Source of the DNA: Chitinophagaceae bacterium
GTDB lineage: Bacteria; Bacteroidota; Bacteroidia; Chitinophagales; Chitinophagaceae
Assembly (NCBI GenBank): GCA_017882205.1
Contig: JADGPY010000391.1
Coordinates: 1 to 5,670, forward strand
Length of the DNA stretch: 5,670 nt
Reading direction: 5' to 3'
The notes beneath the pieces are model-generated. The model saw nothing but the letters and a program-made list of their open reading frames with translations, had not been told where the DNA came from and searched no databases. This document shows positions 5,246 through 5,670 of this stretch, piece after piece. The position numbers were made by a program, and so were the translations under genes. The number at the start of each line of letters is the position of its first letter. The first letter of the stretch is position 1.

Positions 5246-5670
5246 ATGGAAAGAGTGACCACACTCATCGAAAAATTACAAAGGCAACTGGATGAAAAAG
5301 CACCGGTTCAGCAATTGCTGTATACAGTTCAAATGCTACATGGAGAACTTTTGTTGCAGAATAATAATGCTTCAAATACTATTGGCTCTTCCAAAGTAAT
5401 GGTATTGATGCCTACAGTCAACCTGCCGACTAGTCAAAATGGATATCATGAGGAAACGAAGAAACCAACCATTGTTCCTGAAACAGAAGAAAAAATAATC
5501 GAGGTATTACAGGTTGATGAGAAGGAGATCGAAGAAGAATTGAACGAGATCAAGCGGAATGCAGAAGCCAAGAATCAAATGAGCTCTAACGCCCGCCCTG
5601 CTTTGTTATTCGATCCTATTGAAGATGTACCTACTCTTACCCATCAAACTCCGTTAAAAAAAGAGGTTGA
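5246..5670 (+). CDS. unrecognised glutamate-rich protein, N-terminal part, runs off the window
   Basis: An open frame begins at ATG 5246 and continues to the window end for 141 codons without a stop, so the gene is cut at its 3' end. Residues 1-40 look like an amphipathic helix pair (MERVTTLIEKLQRQLDEK..., then a leucine-rich LLYTVQMLHGELLLQ). Residues 50-61 are a short hydrophobic strand, KVMVLMPTVNLP. From about 68 to 110 the chain is rich in Glu and Lys (TEEKIIEVLQVDEKEIEEEL) and likely helical or coiled coil. The tail seen so far is Pro/Thr-rich. There is no signal peptide or membrane segment, so it is probably cytoplasmic. I do not recognise the family. The frame is open upstream to 5198, but no ATG, GTG or TTG lies in that part, so 5246 is the best start; no Shine-Dalgarno sequence is present. 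It is divergent from tdk. Codon use looks like its neighbours. Confidence 0.75.
   Translation, partial: MERVTTLIEKLQRQLDEKAPVQQLLYTVQMLHGELLLQNNNASNTIGSSKVMVLMPTVNLPTSQNGYHEETKKPTIVPETEEKIIEVLQVDEKEIEEELNEIKRNAEAKNQMSSNARPALLFDPIEDVPTLTHQTPLKKEV

Overview
The window looks like chromosomal DNA from a member of the Bacteroidota, most likely a Chitinophagaceae-type bacterium. Three things point there. Two short lipoprotein signal peptides precede proteins of Bacteroidetes-restricted type. Purine-rich Shine-Dalgarno sequences are missing before nearly all starts. The promoter elements match the Bacteroidetes primary sigma consensus (TTTG at -33, TAnnTTTG at -7). The genus-level placement is inferred from the style of the proteins, not from any search.

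Layout. Bases 1-66 hold a CACAAAG-type repeat ending in a perfect 9-bp hairpin. Next on the + strand is mnmA (98-1213), the tRNA 2-thiouridylase, whose -7 box lies so close to the ATG that the mRNA is probably leaderless. It is followed after 34 bp by a small lipoprotein of unknown function (1248-1988). This pair converges on a minus-strand series across only 18 bp. Read in the direction of transcription, the minus-strand genes are tdk (5124-4558, type II thymidine kinase), a 167-bp gap, a DUF6786-like lipoprotein (4390-3194), and 26 bp later a secreted DUF2961/GH172-family protein (3167-2007). The right edge carries the start of an unrecognised, glutamate-rich + strand gene (5246 to beyond 5670), divergent from tdk.

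How the genes fit together. mnmA and tdk are housekeeping functions (tRNA wobble modification and thymidine salvage). The DUF6786-like lipoprotein and the GH172 protein form a probable two-gene operon. Both are exported and both have features of carbohydrate-active proteins, so they may handle an unusual furanosyl sugar (fructofuranoside or D-arabinofuranoside type). No SusC/SusD pair, regulator or transporter is in the window. The tdk/hypothetical intergenic region (5125-5245) is the richest regulatory stretch, with back-to-back candidate promoters and a perfect 11-bp inverted repeat covering the tdk -33 element. I see no CRISPR array, tRNA, rRNA, insertion sequence, defence system or obviously new multi-gene machinery. 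The most novel material is the GH172/DUF6786 pair and the edge gene.
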